Shown in pieces: positions 16,918 to 25,152 of a stretch of DNA of 64,000 nucleotides. The notes beneath the pieces were generated by a model. It worked only from the letters and a program-made list of their open reading frames with translations, did not search any database and was not told where the DNA came from. A program made the position numbers and the translations under genes. Where the stretch lies: NCBI GenBank assembly GCA_025057015.1, contig JANWYG010000019.1, positions 1 to 64,000 of the forward strand, read 5' to 3'. Source of the stretch: Blastocatellia bacterium (GTDB taxonomy: Bacteria; Acidobacteriota; Blastocatellia; Chloracidobacteriales; JADJPF01). Numbering within the stretch: the stretch's first letter is position 1; each line of letters opens with the position of its first letter.

Positions 16918-17277
16918 TTACTGCGGTTTAGTCGTCTGTAGATTCTGCTCGATTATTATCGCCTTGTCCTGTCCCGGTAGAACTAATCCTTTCAGCAGGC
17001 TAGTATTTTCTTGTCTGATTACGATGAGCTCCGTTCCTTTAACTCGGCTCTTTCTCGGTTCTGCTTTAGCGGTAGCTTCAGCTATGACTTTCTTACCTTT
17101 AAAGAGAACGAATTTTCCGGTAGCTTCGTCAAAACTGTACTCGTAGTTGCCTTTTTTGACCTGGACCCCATTGATAGTTACGTCTGCTGGAATTTCTATC
17201 TTCTCGGTCTTGTCGCCTGCATATCCTATGGTGAAACTGAGCAGTAGCACCATGATGACTCTTGTCAGTCTCTTCAT
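16918..17277 (-). CDS. Small secreted protein of unknown function
   Basis: A 119-residue protein with a clear Sec signal peptide (MKRLTRVIMVLLLSFTIGYAG) and a short beta-rich mature part (IPADVTINGVQVKKGNYEYS ... KVIAEATAK ... GTELIVI). Small exported proteins of this shape are frequent in Acidobacteria; no enzyme motif is visible. AGGAGG precedes the ATG. A TTGACA promoter overlapped by a perfect palindrome (17329-17366) lies upstream, so expression is probably switched by a dedicated repressor. Confidence 0.75.
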   Translation of the reverse strand: MKRLTRVIMVLLLSFTIGYAGDKTEKIEIPADVTINGVQVKKGNYEYSFDEATGKFVLFKGKKVIAEATAKAEPRKSRVKGTELIVIRQENTSLLKGLVLPGQDKAIIIEQNLQTTKPQ

Positions 17278-17328
17278 TTTTTCCTCCTGGTTAACTTGCT
17301 TGCTCAGATGAGCAGCGTTCTTTCTTTA

Positions 17329-17366
17329 AACACTGTTAAGTTAACAGTGTTATTTTTAGATGTCAA
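17329..17366 (-). promoter_or_regulatory. Promoter with overlapping nested palindromic operator
   Basis: On the minus strand, TTGACA (17361-17366) is followed after exactly 17 bp by TAACTT (17338-17343). A perfect inverted repeat with 11-bp arms around one central base (17329-17339 and 17341-17351) covers the -10 box and half of the spacer. Each arm contains its own near-palindrome AACA-N-TGTT. Transcription would start near 17331, leaving about 53 nt before the ATG at 17277. The layout is that of a repressor site blocking RNA polymerase (TetR-, BlaI- or similar). The regulator is not identifiable here. It could also fold as a hairpin after the permease stop. Confidence 0.6.
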
Positions 17367-17377
17367 GTAGTATTTAG

Positions 17378-18661
17378 CTATTCGTAGCGGAGGGCTTCGA
17401 CGGGGTCGAGGGCGGCGGCTCTACGGGCGGGGTAGATGCCGAAGAAGAGGCCGACGGCGAAGCTGACTGAGAGTCCTGCTGCTATGGCCCAGAGGGGTAC
17501 GAAGGATGGCAAAGGGGAGAAGCGGTTAACGGCGAAGCTAACTCCGTAGCCTAGGGATGTGCCGAGAAGGCCTCCGCAGCCTGTTAGGGTTACTGCTTCT
17601 ATCAGGAATTGCCAGAGTATATCTGAGCTACGGGCGCCTATAGCTTTGCGAATGCCTATCTCGCGGGTGCGTTCAACGACGGAGACGAGCATGATGTTCA
17701 TCACGCCTATACCGCCGATGAAAAGCGAGATAGAGGAGACTACTGTAAGTACCAGGGCAGTAGCTCCGGTCAGCTGGTTGTAAAGATCGAGTAGGCTGTC
17801 TTGGGTAGCTATGCCGAAGTTGTTCTTCTGGCCTGGCTGAAGACCTCGCCTACGGCGCAGAATGGATGTTATATCGTCGACTGCCTTTTGCACGTGTGCG
17901 CGACTACGTGGTCGCACGATTATAGCGAAGAATATATCAGGCCGAGAGCCGTCGGTCGGATAGTATTTTTGAAAAGTAGTAATAGGTATGAAAACCTGAA
18001 CGTCTCTACTTTGTCCAAAAAAGTTCCCCATTCGTTCTAAGATGCCGATTACACGGTACTTCCTGCCATCTATGCTGATAGATTTATCTATCGGGTCGGA
18101 AAAGGGAAAAAGTGCTTCGACGACATCGGCACTGAGTACGCAGACGTTTGCACGGTGTTCTATTTCGTATTCGGTGAAGAACCTACCTTCGGCCACGTAG
18201 TTGCTGCGTGTCAGCTCATATCCTGTTGTAGCACCGGTAAGTTGCATGGTATCTGTCTGTCGTTCCAAGTAGCGTATGGTTACCGTCTGTAAGCGGTATT
18301 CTGGCGAGACAGACATTACGGCGTCTGACTCAGCTATCGCTAGCCCGTCTTCTACGGTTAGGTCTTTACGTTGTCGCTCTTCGTCGGTTCTAGTTCGGCG
18401 CAGGCCTGGATCGAATTTCGTGACGAAAATGGTATTCGAGCCAAGTGACTCTATCTGCTCGGTAAAGGCTAGGTTAAGTCCCTGGATTATTGACACCATG
18501 GCTATGACAGTAGCTACACCGACCACTATCCCTAGCGTTGTAAGCATTGCTCTCAGCTTGTTTGCAGATAGTGTTTGTAGGGCCATTCGCCCGCTTTCGA
18601 GCAATCTATATCTTGTAGTGATTCTCATAGGTTGTACAGTTATCCTTGAGATTGTTATCAT
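17378..18661 (-). CDS. MacB/FtsX-type ABC transporter permease
   Basis: A 427-residue inner-membrane permease of the MacB family. The first transmembrane helix (about 35-55, MLTTLGIVVGVATVIAMVSI) is followed by a periplasmic MacB-core domain (about 60-290). The FtsX domain then has three helices and the cytoplasmic coupling sequence TREIGIRKAIGARSSDI. Such permeases move macrolides, lipoproteins or peptides, or transmit mechanical signals, together with a separate ATPase and often a periplasmic adaptor, none of which is adjacent. ATG 18661 (AGGAAG upstream) is preferred; the frame is open to 18778 with a Lys/Asn-rich, unlikely extension. ATG 18628 is an alternative. Confidence 0.88.
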   Translation of the reverse strand: MITISRITVQPMRITTRYRLLESGRMALQTLSANKLRAMLTTLGIVVGVATVIAMVSIIQGLNLAFTEQIESLGSNTIFVTKFDPGLRRTRTDEERQRKDLTVEDGLAIAESDAVMSVSPEYRLQTVTIRYLERQTDTMQLTGATTGYELTRSNYVAEGRFFTEYEIEHRANVCVLSADVVEALFPFSDPIDKSISIDGRKYRVIGILERMGNFFGQSRDVQVFIPITTFQKYYPTDGSRPDIFFAIIVRPRSRAHVQKAVDDITSILRRRRGLQPGQKNNFGIATQDSLLDLYNQLTGATALVLTVVSSISLFIGGIGVMNIMLVSVVERTREIGIRKAIGARSSDILWQFLIEAVTLTGCGGLLGTSLGYGVSFAVNRFSPLPSFVPLWAIAAGLSVSFAVGLFFGIYPARRAAALDPVEALRYE

Positions 18662-18712
18662 AAAGTCAATTCTTCCTTGAGTGAAGTTATTCAGCTTGTT
18701 GGGAATTCTGGA

Positions 18713-19831
18713 ATGCAGTTTGTTTTTTATTTTCTTATTGTGCTGTTGGCACTTTGGGCGTTTATCACTATAGCGCAAGTGGCATACAGCATTCGTGTGG
18801 AGGCTAAAAGACGCTTCAAGTCCGAAGTTAGAGCAAGATTTAAGTCTGTCCTACAGCAGATATACACCGAAGCTGGCAGTCCGACCAGGATCAGTATAGA
18901 TGAGGTTGTTGCGTCTCTTGAGCGAATCTGCAAAGACAGGATTATCTGTAGGGATGTTCTAATTGAGTTTACGTCTAAACTCGATTTGGATGAGTCTAAG
19001 CCCCTGCGTGATGCGTATGAACGGATGGGGTTTGTAAAACAGGATATAGAGTTGTTGCAGAACGGAAAATGGCAAGCCCGTTTTGAGGCAGCTACTAGAC
19101 TTGGTAGAATGCGTTGTTGGTCAGCTATAGAGGTCCTAAACGGTGCTATGCGCGACAAAGATGAAGACGTGCGTTTTGCAGCCGTTTGTGCCCTTGCAGA
19201 GATAGGAGACCAGTATTCCATTCCAGCCATAGTTCATGCGCTTACAGACGCAAATGGTTGGCAAGTCTTACAGGTCTCAGAACGTTTGTTAGCGATGAAT
19301 GTGGATGTTACGCATGCCTTTTTGCAGATGCTTACCGCTTCTGGAGGGGTGAAATCTAGGCGCGAGGCCGTCATTAAGACCGTATTAGATTTAATAGCTG
19401 ATTTTGCTCAGCGGGCGGACGATAAACTAAACCTGAATGCAGCAAGAGCTGCAGCATATCAGTTTGTAAACAGCGAGCAGTTAGACTTGCGTGCCCGTGC
19501 TATAAGGGTCTTCGCAGCAACCGGGGTTGCTACGCCTTCTGAGTTTGAACTGGTTTTGAACTGTCTCTCTGATAGGTACTGGGAGATAAGAGCAGTAGCA
19601 GCAAAAGCGTTAGGTCAAATAGGAGATCAAGCTGCTGTTAGCAAGCTTACAGAAGCGTTGAGGGATGAAGCTTGGTGGGTCAGACATAATGCTGCACAAG
19701 CGCTGGCAAGGCTTGGACAAAGTGGTATAGAAGCTTTGCAAGCCCAACTACACGGTGAGGATAAATTTGCTGCCGAGACAGCAAAGCAAGTCTTAGAGGA
19801 GTTACAGCTGGATGCTAAATCTGGGGCTTAG
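18713..19831 (+). CDS. Membrane-anchored HEAT-repeat protein
   Basis: About 372 residues: an N-terminal transmembrane anchor (QFVFYFLIVLLALWAFITIA), a basic juxtamembrane region, then alpha-helical HEAT/PBS-lyase-like repeats (ARFEAATRLGRMRCWSAI, DVRFAAVCALAEIGD, EIRAVAAKALGQIGD, WVRHNAAQALARLG). HEAT solenoids are protein-binding scaffolds. The ATG at 18713 puts the anchor at the very N-terminus; an in-frame TTG at 18677 is possible. The 3' end overlaps the glycosyltransferase gene by 20 bp. Such pairing suggests the solenoid docks on the GT2 enzyme or its product channel (inference). Confidence 0.82.
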   Translation: MQFVFYFLIVLLALWAFITIAQVAYSIRVEAKRRFKSEVRARFKSVLQQIYTEAGSPTRISIDEVVASLERICKDRIICRDVLIEFTSKLDLDESKPLRDAYERMGFVKQDIELLQNGKWQARFEAATRLGRMRCWSAIEVLNGAMRDKDEDVRFAAVCALAEIGDQYSIPAIVHALTDANGWQVLQVSERLLAMNVDVTHAFLQMLTASGGVKSRREAVIKTVLDLIADFAQRADDKLNLNAARAAAYQFVNSEQLDLRARAIRVFAATGVATPSEFELVLNCLSDRYWEIRAVAAKALGQIGDQAAVSKLTEALRDEAWWVRHNAAQALARLGQSGIEALQAQLHGEDKFAAETAKQVLEELQLDAKSGA

Positions 19832-21248
19832 TCAACAAGAGTATGTCTTAAAGCAACCGCAACATCTGTCACAAGTATCGTTTCGCTACAGGTTATTGGC
19901 GGGTCTGCTGCTGCTAGTTCCTTTTCTGCTTTTCTGTATTGCTTTACTTTTGGCTTTAGCCTCGGAGTATCCTGCTACCAAGATTGTTTCTGAGGTAGCT
20001 ATAGTGTTGACAGTTCTCATTTTTCTCAGGGGAGTACTGTCGCTGAGTCAGGTGGTGCATTCTGCAATAAAAACTCGACGAAGTGTGCTAAGTAGGCTAG
20101 CTAATAAATTCACCATGGCCAGGTCGCCTAAGGTACCGCCAGTGTCGATCTTGTTCTGTCCTAAGGAGACTCAGCAGAACTGTGAAGAAACATTGCGTTC
20201 ACTGCTAGCACTTGATTATCCAGAGTATGAACTAATAGTAGTAAACGATGGTTCGGTTCCCACGGAGAAGCTACTAGTGGAGTTTGGTTTAGAGCCGGTA
20301 AACAAAGTTTTTAAGCGGTCACTTATGACAGGCTCTATTCACGACATATACGCTTCGAAGAAATATCCCAAACTGCTCGTTGTCAGCAAGCCGCGCAGCA
20401 ATCTTGCTGATTCGCTCAATGTAGGAATTAACTTAGCTCGTTCTCCTTTGATATGTTTCTTCGAGGATGAGTGTGTTTTGACGCGAGATGGTCTTTCCTT
20501 GTTAGCAAAGCCATTTATAGAGTATCCCAATCTGACCGTTATTAGTGCTGCTACAGCAGAGATGAGTCTTGCTGAGGATGCAGAACTGTTTGACGCTGTC
20601 AAAATTGCTAGTCGCAAGCGGTTGTTTCATAGCAGCTCTTTTCTGAGGGCGTTGCTTTGTATAGCGTCTGGGCTCAGAAATTCGGTCAGTATATTTAGAA
20701 AAGCGGATTTAATAAGGGTAGGAGGTTTTCAGGAGGCAGTGATGGGTGAGGCTGTGAGTCTTCTTCTTCGAAGCGGCTTGGCTGAAGAGCACAGAGTTAG
20801 CCATGTAGCTGATGTACTTTGTTGGAAGTTAAGTTCAGCTCGGCCGGAAGTCGAACTTGGTCAGTGGCAAGCTTCGGCGGTGCTTATGGCAGCAACTGGT
20901 CTTGCAGCTGCCCGCGATATCCGCTTGCTACCTGGTTATCTTCTACTGCTTGTCGAGTGTTATGCCCCTATACTTGAGCTACTAGGGCTGGTGTTAGTTC
21001 TCGGTGGTTTTTTGACAGGTTTAATTGGATCGGAGTTGGTCTTACTCTTCTTTATGACATTAATTTCGATGGCATTGCTAGAAAGTGTTTCTGGAATAGT
21101 TGCAGACGAGTTTTCTCTTAGGCATCAACATACTGTTTCAGAGACGCTTCTGCTCGTTTTTGCCTCTATTATTGAGGCGGTTTTGTACAGGCAGGTAGCA
21201 AACTATTATCGAGTCAAGGGGATTTTGGAAGCGTTGCTGAAAGCTTAA
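19812..21248 (+). CDS. Membrane family-2 glycosyltransferase
   Basis: A 478-residue processive-type GT2 enzyme. Two N-terminal helices (about 28-80) are followed by a cytoplasmic GT-A domain with VVNDGS near residue 155 and an acidic FFEDECVL triad near 222 where a DxD is expected. The C-terminal half has several helices (LLGLVLVLGGFLTGLI, LLFFMTLISMALL). The layout resembles cellulose/poly-GlcNAc synthase-like enzymes that make and export a polysaccharide. A clear QxxRW acceptor motif is not seen; GQWQASAV occupies the expected place, so processivity is uncertain. It overlaps the HEAT gene and is followed 9 bases later by queE. Confidence 0.82.
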   Translation: MLNLGLSQQEYVLKQPQHLSQVSFRYRLLAGLLLLVPFLLFCIALLLALASEYPATKIVSEVAIVLTVLIFLRGVLSLSQVVHSAIKTRRSVLSRLANKFTMARSPKVPPVSILFCPKETQQNCEETLRSLLALDYPEYELIVVNDGSVPTEKLLVEFGLEPVNKVFKRSLMTGSIHDIYASKKYPKLLVVSKPRSNLADSLNVGINLARSPLICFFEDECVLTRDGLSLLAKPFIEYPNLTVISAATAEMSLAEDAELFDAVKIASRKRLFHSSSFLRALLCIASGLRNSVSIFRKADLIRVGGFQEAVMGEAVSLLLRSGLAEEHRVSHVADVLCWKLSSARPEVELGQWQASAVLMAATGLAAARDIRLLPGYLLLLVECYAPILELLGLVLVLGGFLTGLIGSELVLLFFMTLISMALLESVSGIVADEFSLRHQHTVSETLLLVFASIIEAVLYRQVANYYRVKGILEALLKA

Positions 21249-21257
21249 CTGAAGCTG

Positions 21258-21890
21258 ATGTGGATAATAGAGATATATCAAAGTATTCAAGGCGAATCGA
21301 GCCGCATGGGGTTACCGTGCGTATTCATAAGGACTGCCGGCTGTGACCTTAGATGCAGTTGGTGCGATAGCGAGTTCAGCTTTTCTGGTGGTACGCGCAT
21401 GAGTGTGGATGAAGTGCTGAGAGAGGTAGCTGTTTATCCGGCTCGGCTGGTCGAGGTAACCGGTGGCGAACCATTGTTGCAGAAAGATTTGCCGCAGCTT
21501 ATTGCTAAACTGCTTGAGCGTGGCTATGAAGTGATGTGTGAGACGGCTGGTCACAGAGATGTGTCTATCCTCGATCCCAGGGTGATTAAGATAATGGATA
21601 TAAAGTGTCCTTCGAGTGGTGAGTCGGGCAAAGTCAGATGGGAGAACTTGAACTATTGTACTGAGAAAGATGAGTTGAAGTTTGTAATTGCTGACAGGAT
21701 TGATTATGAGTGGGCGCTGGCGAAAATAAACGAGTATGATCTCACAAAGCGCAATTTGTTGCTTTCACCAGTACATGGGGTGTTAGATCCAAGACTACTT
21801 GCCGAGTGGATGTTGAGTGATGGTCTATGGGCGAGGTTACAGATTCAACTGCACAAATATATCTGGGGCGAGCATGCTCGTCGCGTTTAG
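21258..21890 (+). CDS. queE: 7-carboxy-7-deazaguanine synthase
   Basis: A 210-residue radical-SAM enzyme that contracts 6-carboxytetrahydropterin to 7-carboxy-7-deazaguanine in queuosine biosynthesis. The family start IIEIYQSIQGES and the cluster motif CDLRCSWCD (about residues 30-38), giving the CxxxCxxC pattern, are intact, as is VEVTGGEPLLQ. The length is as expected. No queC, queD or queF is adjacent. It overlaps the next gene by 17 bp. Confidence 0.94.
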   Translation: MWIIEIYQSIQGESSRMGLPCVFIRTAGCDLRCSWCDSEFSFSGGTRMSVDEVLREVAVYPARLVEVTGGEPLLQKDLPQLIAKLLERGYEVMCETAGHRDVSILDPRVIKIMDIKCPSSGESGKVRWENLNYCTEKDELKFVIADRIDYEWALAKINEYDLTKRNLLLSPVHGVLDPRLLAEWMLSDGLWARLQIQLHKYIWGEHARRV

Positions 21891-22509
21891 TTTACTGGTT
21901 GCTGTGTCTACAGTTGCACAGCAGATGCCCTGTGATCCTAACGCGAAGCGTAAGCCAGAGCTTATAGAGCTACAGACGCTCGATTCGAGCATTAAGCTTG
22001 ATGTTCGCTATGCTACTACTAACAACTTTACTGGTCGTGCTGTTTATTCTCAGCCAAAAGTGTTTCTGCAGCGGCCTGCTGCTGAGGCACTTGTTCGTGT
22101 TCACCGTAGGTTGAAGCAGAAGGGTTATGGCCTTGTAGTATTTGACGGTTATAGACCCTGGAGTGTAACGAAACTTTTTTGGGAGGTGACACCGCCGCAC
22201 TTGCGACAGTTCGTCGCTGATCCTGCAAAGGGCTCGCGTCATAACAGGGGTTGTGCCGTAGACGTGAGTCTTTATGAGCTTGCAAGTGGTCTTATAGTAA
22301 CTATGCCCAGTGAGTATGATGAGATGAGCGAACGAGCACATATAAACTATTCTGGTGGTAGCAAGCAGGCAAGGGAACTGCGGGACTTACTGCGCAGCGA
22401 GATGGAAGCAGAAGGATTTAAAGTTCTTGATGTCGAGTGGTGGCACTACGATTATGAGCTTTGGCAGGAGTATCCTATCCTAAATCTGGACTTTTCTGAG
22501 ATCCGTTAG
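21874..22509 (+). CDS. D-alanyl-D-alanine dipeptidase, VanX/DdpX family, secreted
   Basis: A 211-residue zinc dipeptidase of the M15D family. ATG 21874 opens a signal peptide (MLVAFSLLVAVSTVAQQ) and has a GGCGAG site; the frame upstream to 21817 lies inside queE. Metal and catalytic motifs are SRHNRGCAVDVSL (SxHxxGxAxD) and VEWWHYDY (ExxWH), and the FDGYRPW arginine loop is present. An exported location fits recycling of peptidoglycan D-Ala-D-Ala, not vancomycin resistance, and there is no vanH or vanA nearby. Its 3' end overlaps the converging histidine kinase by 35 bp. Confidence 0.9.
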   Translation: MLVAFSLLVAVSTVAQQMPCDPNAKRKPELIELQTLDSSIKLDVRYATTNNFTGRAVYSQPKVFLQRPAAEALVRVHRRLKQKGYGLVVFDGYRPWSVTKLFWEVTPPHLRQFVADPAKGSRHNRGCAVDVSLYELASGLIVTMPSEYDEMSERAHINYSGGSKQARELRDLLRSEMEAEGFKVLDVEWWHYDYELWQEYPILNLDFSEIR

Positions 22510-24205
22510 TTTGATTATCAGCAGAAGAGTTTGTCTGGACCTCAGGTTCGTCGCAGAGCGGTAGGTATATGGTAAAGGTTGTGCCCTGGCCTACAGTGCT
22601 TTCGCAGGTTATCCTACCTTTGTGAGCTTCCACTATACGTCGGCAAATCTCAAGTCCTAGGCCTGTACCTTCTTCCCCTTTGGTAGAAAAGAACGGTTCC
22701 CATATCTTTGGTAGGATCTCAGCGGGAATGCCGCAGCCGTTGTCTGAGATTTTTATTATGGCGCTATTTTCTTCTACTCCTATATAGAGGGTTATTCTAC
22801 CTTCTTGTTCTTGAGTTGCCTCTACGGCGTTACGTATCAGGTTGATTATTACTTGTTCGATTTTCTCTTCGTTAAACGTCAGTACTGGATTAGCTGTGTG
22901 CACGAATTCAAGTTCGCGTTTATAGACGCTTGGGTCTAGTTTGAGTATAGAGAGCGTCTTTTCGACTGCTGGAACTAATTCGTGCTTGCGCATTTCATAG
23001 CGTTCTGGCCTATTTTTAGCGAAATTCCTTATCTCTTCAACGAGAGCAAGTGCCCTACGCTGACCTGTAAGCACCATCTCGGAGAAGATCTGCACTTCAG
23101 GGTCGTGTCCGTACTTCAGCTGGATAAATTCTATGCCGTTTAGCAGGGCCAGTCGGTTGCGCAGTTCATGCGAAATCGATGACGTGAGCTTTCCTATCAT
23201 TGCCAAACGTTCGCTTTTGATCAACTGTTCCTGTGTGGCTTGTAGCTTTTCTATGAGCTTTAGGTTCTCAAGTACGAGGCCAACCTGTCGTGCTGTTGCC
23301 ATCAAAAACTCGAGATCTTCTTGTTCGAACACCTCTTTCCGCGTGCAGCTATCTAGATAGCATACCCCCCAGAGGCGCATCTTAGACGAGATAGGTGCAG
23401 CCATTGCGGCATGTATGTTCTCGAAAATGACGCTGTCGTTTTCAGAGAACCTGTTATCACTGCTTGCGTCGTTTGTGAGGACAGCTACATTTTCTGTAAA
23501 GGTCTTTTCTATAATGCTATAGCTGAACTCGCTGTTTGACGATTTTTTGTTGGATACATCACGCTTGGCTAAGACCTCTAGTGTTTGAGTACTTTCGTTT
23601 AACAACATTATTGCGCATCGCTCAGCTGATAAGGTTCCAAAGAGTAAATCCAGCCAAATATCGGCCACCTCTTTCACGCTTTGTGCTGACAGCAGTTTAT
23701 ATGAAAACTCGTACAGATGGGTAAGCCGTTCTACAATCGGGCTGTTTAGAGGTTGTTTCTGTATTAGTTCGGTGTTTAGATATCGTGTCTGCTGGTCAGT
23801 AATGAGCGTGGCGCCTTGCAGGTTTAAGTTTGACTTTAGCTCTCCTGTGCGGATATATTCTAGAGAGTCAAATGTGTTGACCAACCTATAATCATAGCCG
23901 AAATTGAGCTGCGTGCAGTTAGGGCCACCTAAGGCTATGACATCTCCTGGCGTGAGCACGTGTTCTGTAACTCGAACGCCGTTTACATAGCTGCCACCTT
24001 TGCTGCCTTTGTCTATTAGCACCAGGTTTCCTTCGCTGTCTTTTATTATTTCTGCATGGTAGCGCGAGACTCTAGAGTCTCCTATACGAAGGTGGTTTTC
24101 ATAAGCTCTGCCTATGCTAAAGACATCACCCTTGATCTCTGCACGGCAGCTAGTGTTGTTTTGGTCTATAAACTCCAAGTAAGGTACTTTCTCCTTCTGA
24201 ACCAT
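22475..24205 (-). CDS. FHA-GAF sensor histidine kinase
   Basis: A 576-residue soluble kinase. An N-terminal FHA domain (about 25-110; IGRAYENHL, SRYHAEI, GSYVNGVRV) is followed by a GAF domain (about 165-315) and a short coiled coil. The dimerisation/phosphoacceptor region contains SISHELRNRL, with the usual T-P after HELR replaced by N-R. The ATPase domain has NLIRNAVEAT (N box), DNGCGIP (G1), EPFFSTK and GTGLGLEI (G2). FHA input suggests cross-talk between Ser/Thr phosphorylation and two-component signalling. No transmembrane helix is present. The cognate regulator is not adjacent. Confidence 0.92.
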   Translation of the reverse strand: MVQKEKVPYLEFIDQNNTSCRAEIKGDVFSIGRAYENHLRIGDSRVSRYHAEIIKDSEGNLVLIDKGSKGGSYVNGVRVTEHVLTPGDVIALGGPNCTQLNFGYDYRLVNTFDSLEYIRTGELKSNLNLQGATLITDQQTRYLNTELIQKQPLNSPIVERLTHLYEFSYKLLSAQSVKEVADIWLDLLFGTLSAERCAIMLLNESTQTLEVLAKRDVSNKKSSNSEFSYSIIEKTFTENVAVLTNDASSDNRFSENDSVIFENIHAAMAAPISSKMRLWGVCYLDSCTRKEVFEQEDLEFLMATARQVGLVLENLKLIEKLQATQEQLIKSERLAMIGKLTSSISHELRNRLALLNGIEFIQLKYGHDPEVQIFSEMVLTGQRRALALVEEIRNFAKNRPERYEMRKHELVPAVEKTLSILKLDPSVYKRELEFVHTANPVLTFNEEKIEQVIINLIRNAVEATQEQEGRITLYIGVEENSAIIKISDNGCGIPAEILPKIWEPFFSTKGEEGTGLGLEICRRIVEAHKGRITCESTVGQGTTFTIYLPLCDEPEVQTNSSADNQTNGSQKSPDLG

Positions 24206-24312
24206 CTGAATGCTCTCCTGGTTCCTGACAGAGCTGTATAAGGGCTAGAGGCTTCCTCCTCTACCATGATAACATATTTATAAGCAATTCTCAGCTTTAC
24301 CTCTCTGGTTAT

Positions 24313-24795
24313 ATGAGCGATAAGACGAAGGATTCTTGTGCAATTCTAGATGCTTCTAGGACACTTTACTGGTTGAACTTTAGGCGTAGATGGCGCTTAG
24401 GTGATCAGTTTTGTGTGCTAGATGAGCGGGAGATACTGTATCACACCTACAAGCCGGGACGAATATATCTGATAGACCTAGAGATGCTTATTCTGATGGA
24501 GGAATTTTTAAGGCAAGGGGTTCCCCTTGAAGGGGAGCTCGAGGCTATGGTTTTTATTCCCAAAGTGGAGGACGTATTTGAGTTCTGTAAAAGTAAGAAG
24601 TGGCAGCTATCGATTGAACTCAGTTACGGTGAAGATGGAGAGACGAGATATTCTGCTAGACTGTCTTCGAAAGTTTTGGAAAAGGATATAAGTGTAGAGA
24701 CGAAGCTTTCTATGAGGCTTGCGTCGATACTTATACTAGGTGTAGCGCTACAGTCCTTTATAGAACATCCTGATTTTCAGACAATATGTGTGTAG
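24313..24795 (+). CDS. Unknown 160-residue protein
   Basis: I do not recognise this protein. It is a soluble alpha/beta sequence without signal peptide or membrane helix (FRRRWRLGDQFCVLDE ... GRIYLIDLEMLILMEEFL ... KKWQLSIELSYGEDG ... TKLSMRLASILILGVALQSF). It starts at ATG 24313 in the divergent gap behind the histidine kinase and is followed closely by another small unknown, the helicase halves and a receiver protein on the same strand. Conservation of that order in relatives would be the best clue to function. Confidence 0.6.
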   Translation: MSDKTKDSCAILDASRTLYWLNFRRRWRLGDQFCVLDEREILYHTYKPGRIYLIDLEMLILMEEFLRQGVPLEGELEAMVFIPKVEDVFEFCKSKKWQLSIELSYGEDGETRYSARLSSKVLEKDISVETKLSMRLASILILGVALQSFIEHPDFQTICV

Positions 24796-24850
24796 AAATA
24801 ATTGCAGCGTAGTTGAGGCTCCTATTGAATTGGAGCGACTTTCCTGGCTT

Positions 24851-24865
24851 AGGAGGGAATCCATG
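24851..24865 (+). promoter_or_regulatory. Ribosome binding site fixing a downstream start
   Basis: AGGAGG at 24851-24856 is six bases before ATG 24863. The frame is open from a GTG at 24788 that lacks such a site and overlaps the preceding gene, so translation most likely begins at 24863. Confidence 0.7.
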
Positions 24866-25141
24866 CAGCAGTATTTTAGGCAGAACCTCTTAGTAACTTA
24901 TAAAGGCAAGACACTTGATGCGAAAGTGGTTGACTGTAAACTTCTCAACCCTGGCGACCGCTTTTCTTACACTAAGAGGGATAGTAATCCTATAGTAAAG
25001 CTGAAGGTTATTGTTCCAGCTTTGAAAGTATATGTTTATCCACAGATAGAAATTACCGACGATGAAGTAATAGACAGGAAGTTGCCTGAGTTGGTAGCTC
25101 TATGCCTTAGTCGGAATGATACAGAACCCTGCAATAATTGA
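24863..25141 (+). CDS. Unknown 92-residue protein
   Basis: I do not recognise this protein. It is beta-rich (QNLLVTYKGKTLDAKVVDC ... IVKLKVIVPALKVYVYPQIEI) with an acidic helical end. There is no signal peptide and no cysteine motif. It lies 67 bases after the previous small gene and immediately before the helicase, so it probably belongs to the same transcript. The start is set by the strong site at 24851; a longer form from GTG 24788 would have 117 residues. Confidence 0.55.
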   Translation: MQQYFRQNLLVTYKGKTLDAKVVDCKLLNPGDRFSYTKRDSNPIVKLKVIVPALKVYVYPQIEITDDEVIDRKLPELVALCLSRNDTEPCNN

Positions 25142-25152
25142 GCCAAGACTAT

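Noticed and set aside
21874-22509. Vancomycin-resistance vanX
   Set aside because: It has a signal peptide and no vanH/vanA neighbours; exported DdpX-like peptidoglycan recycling fits better.
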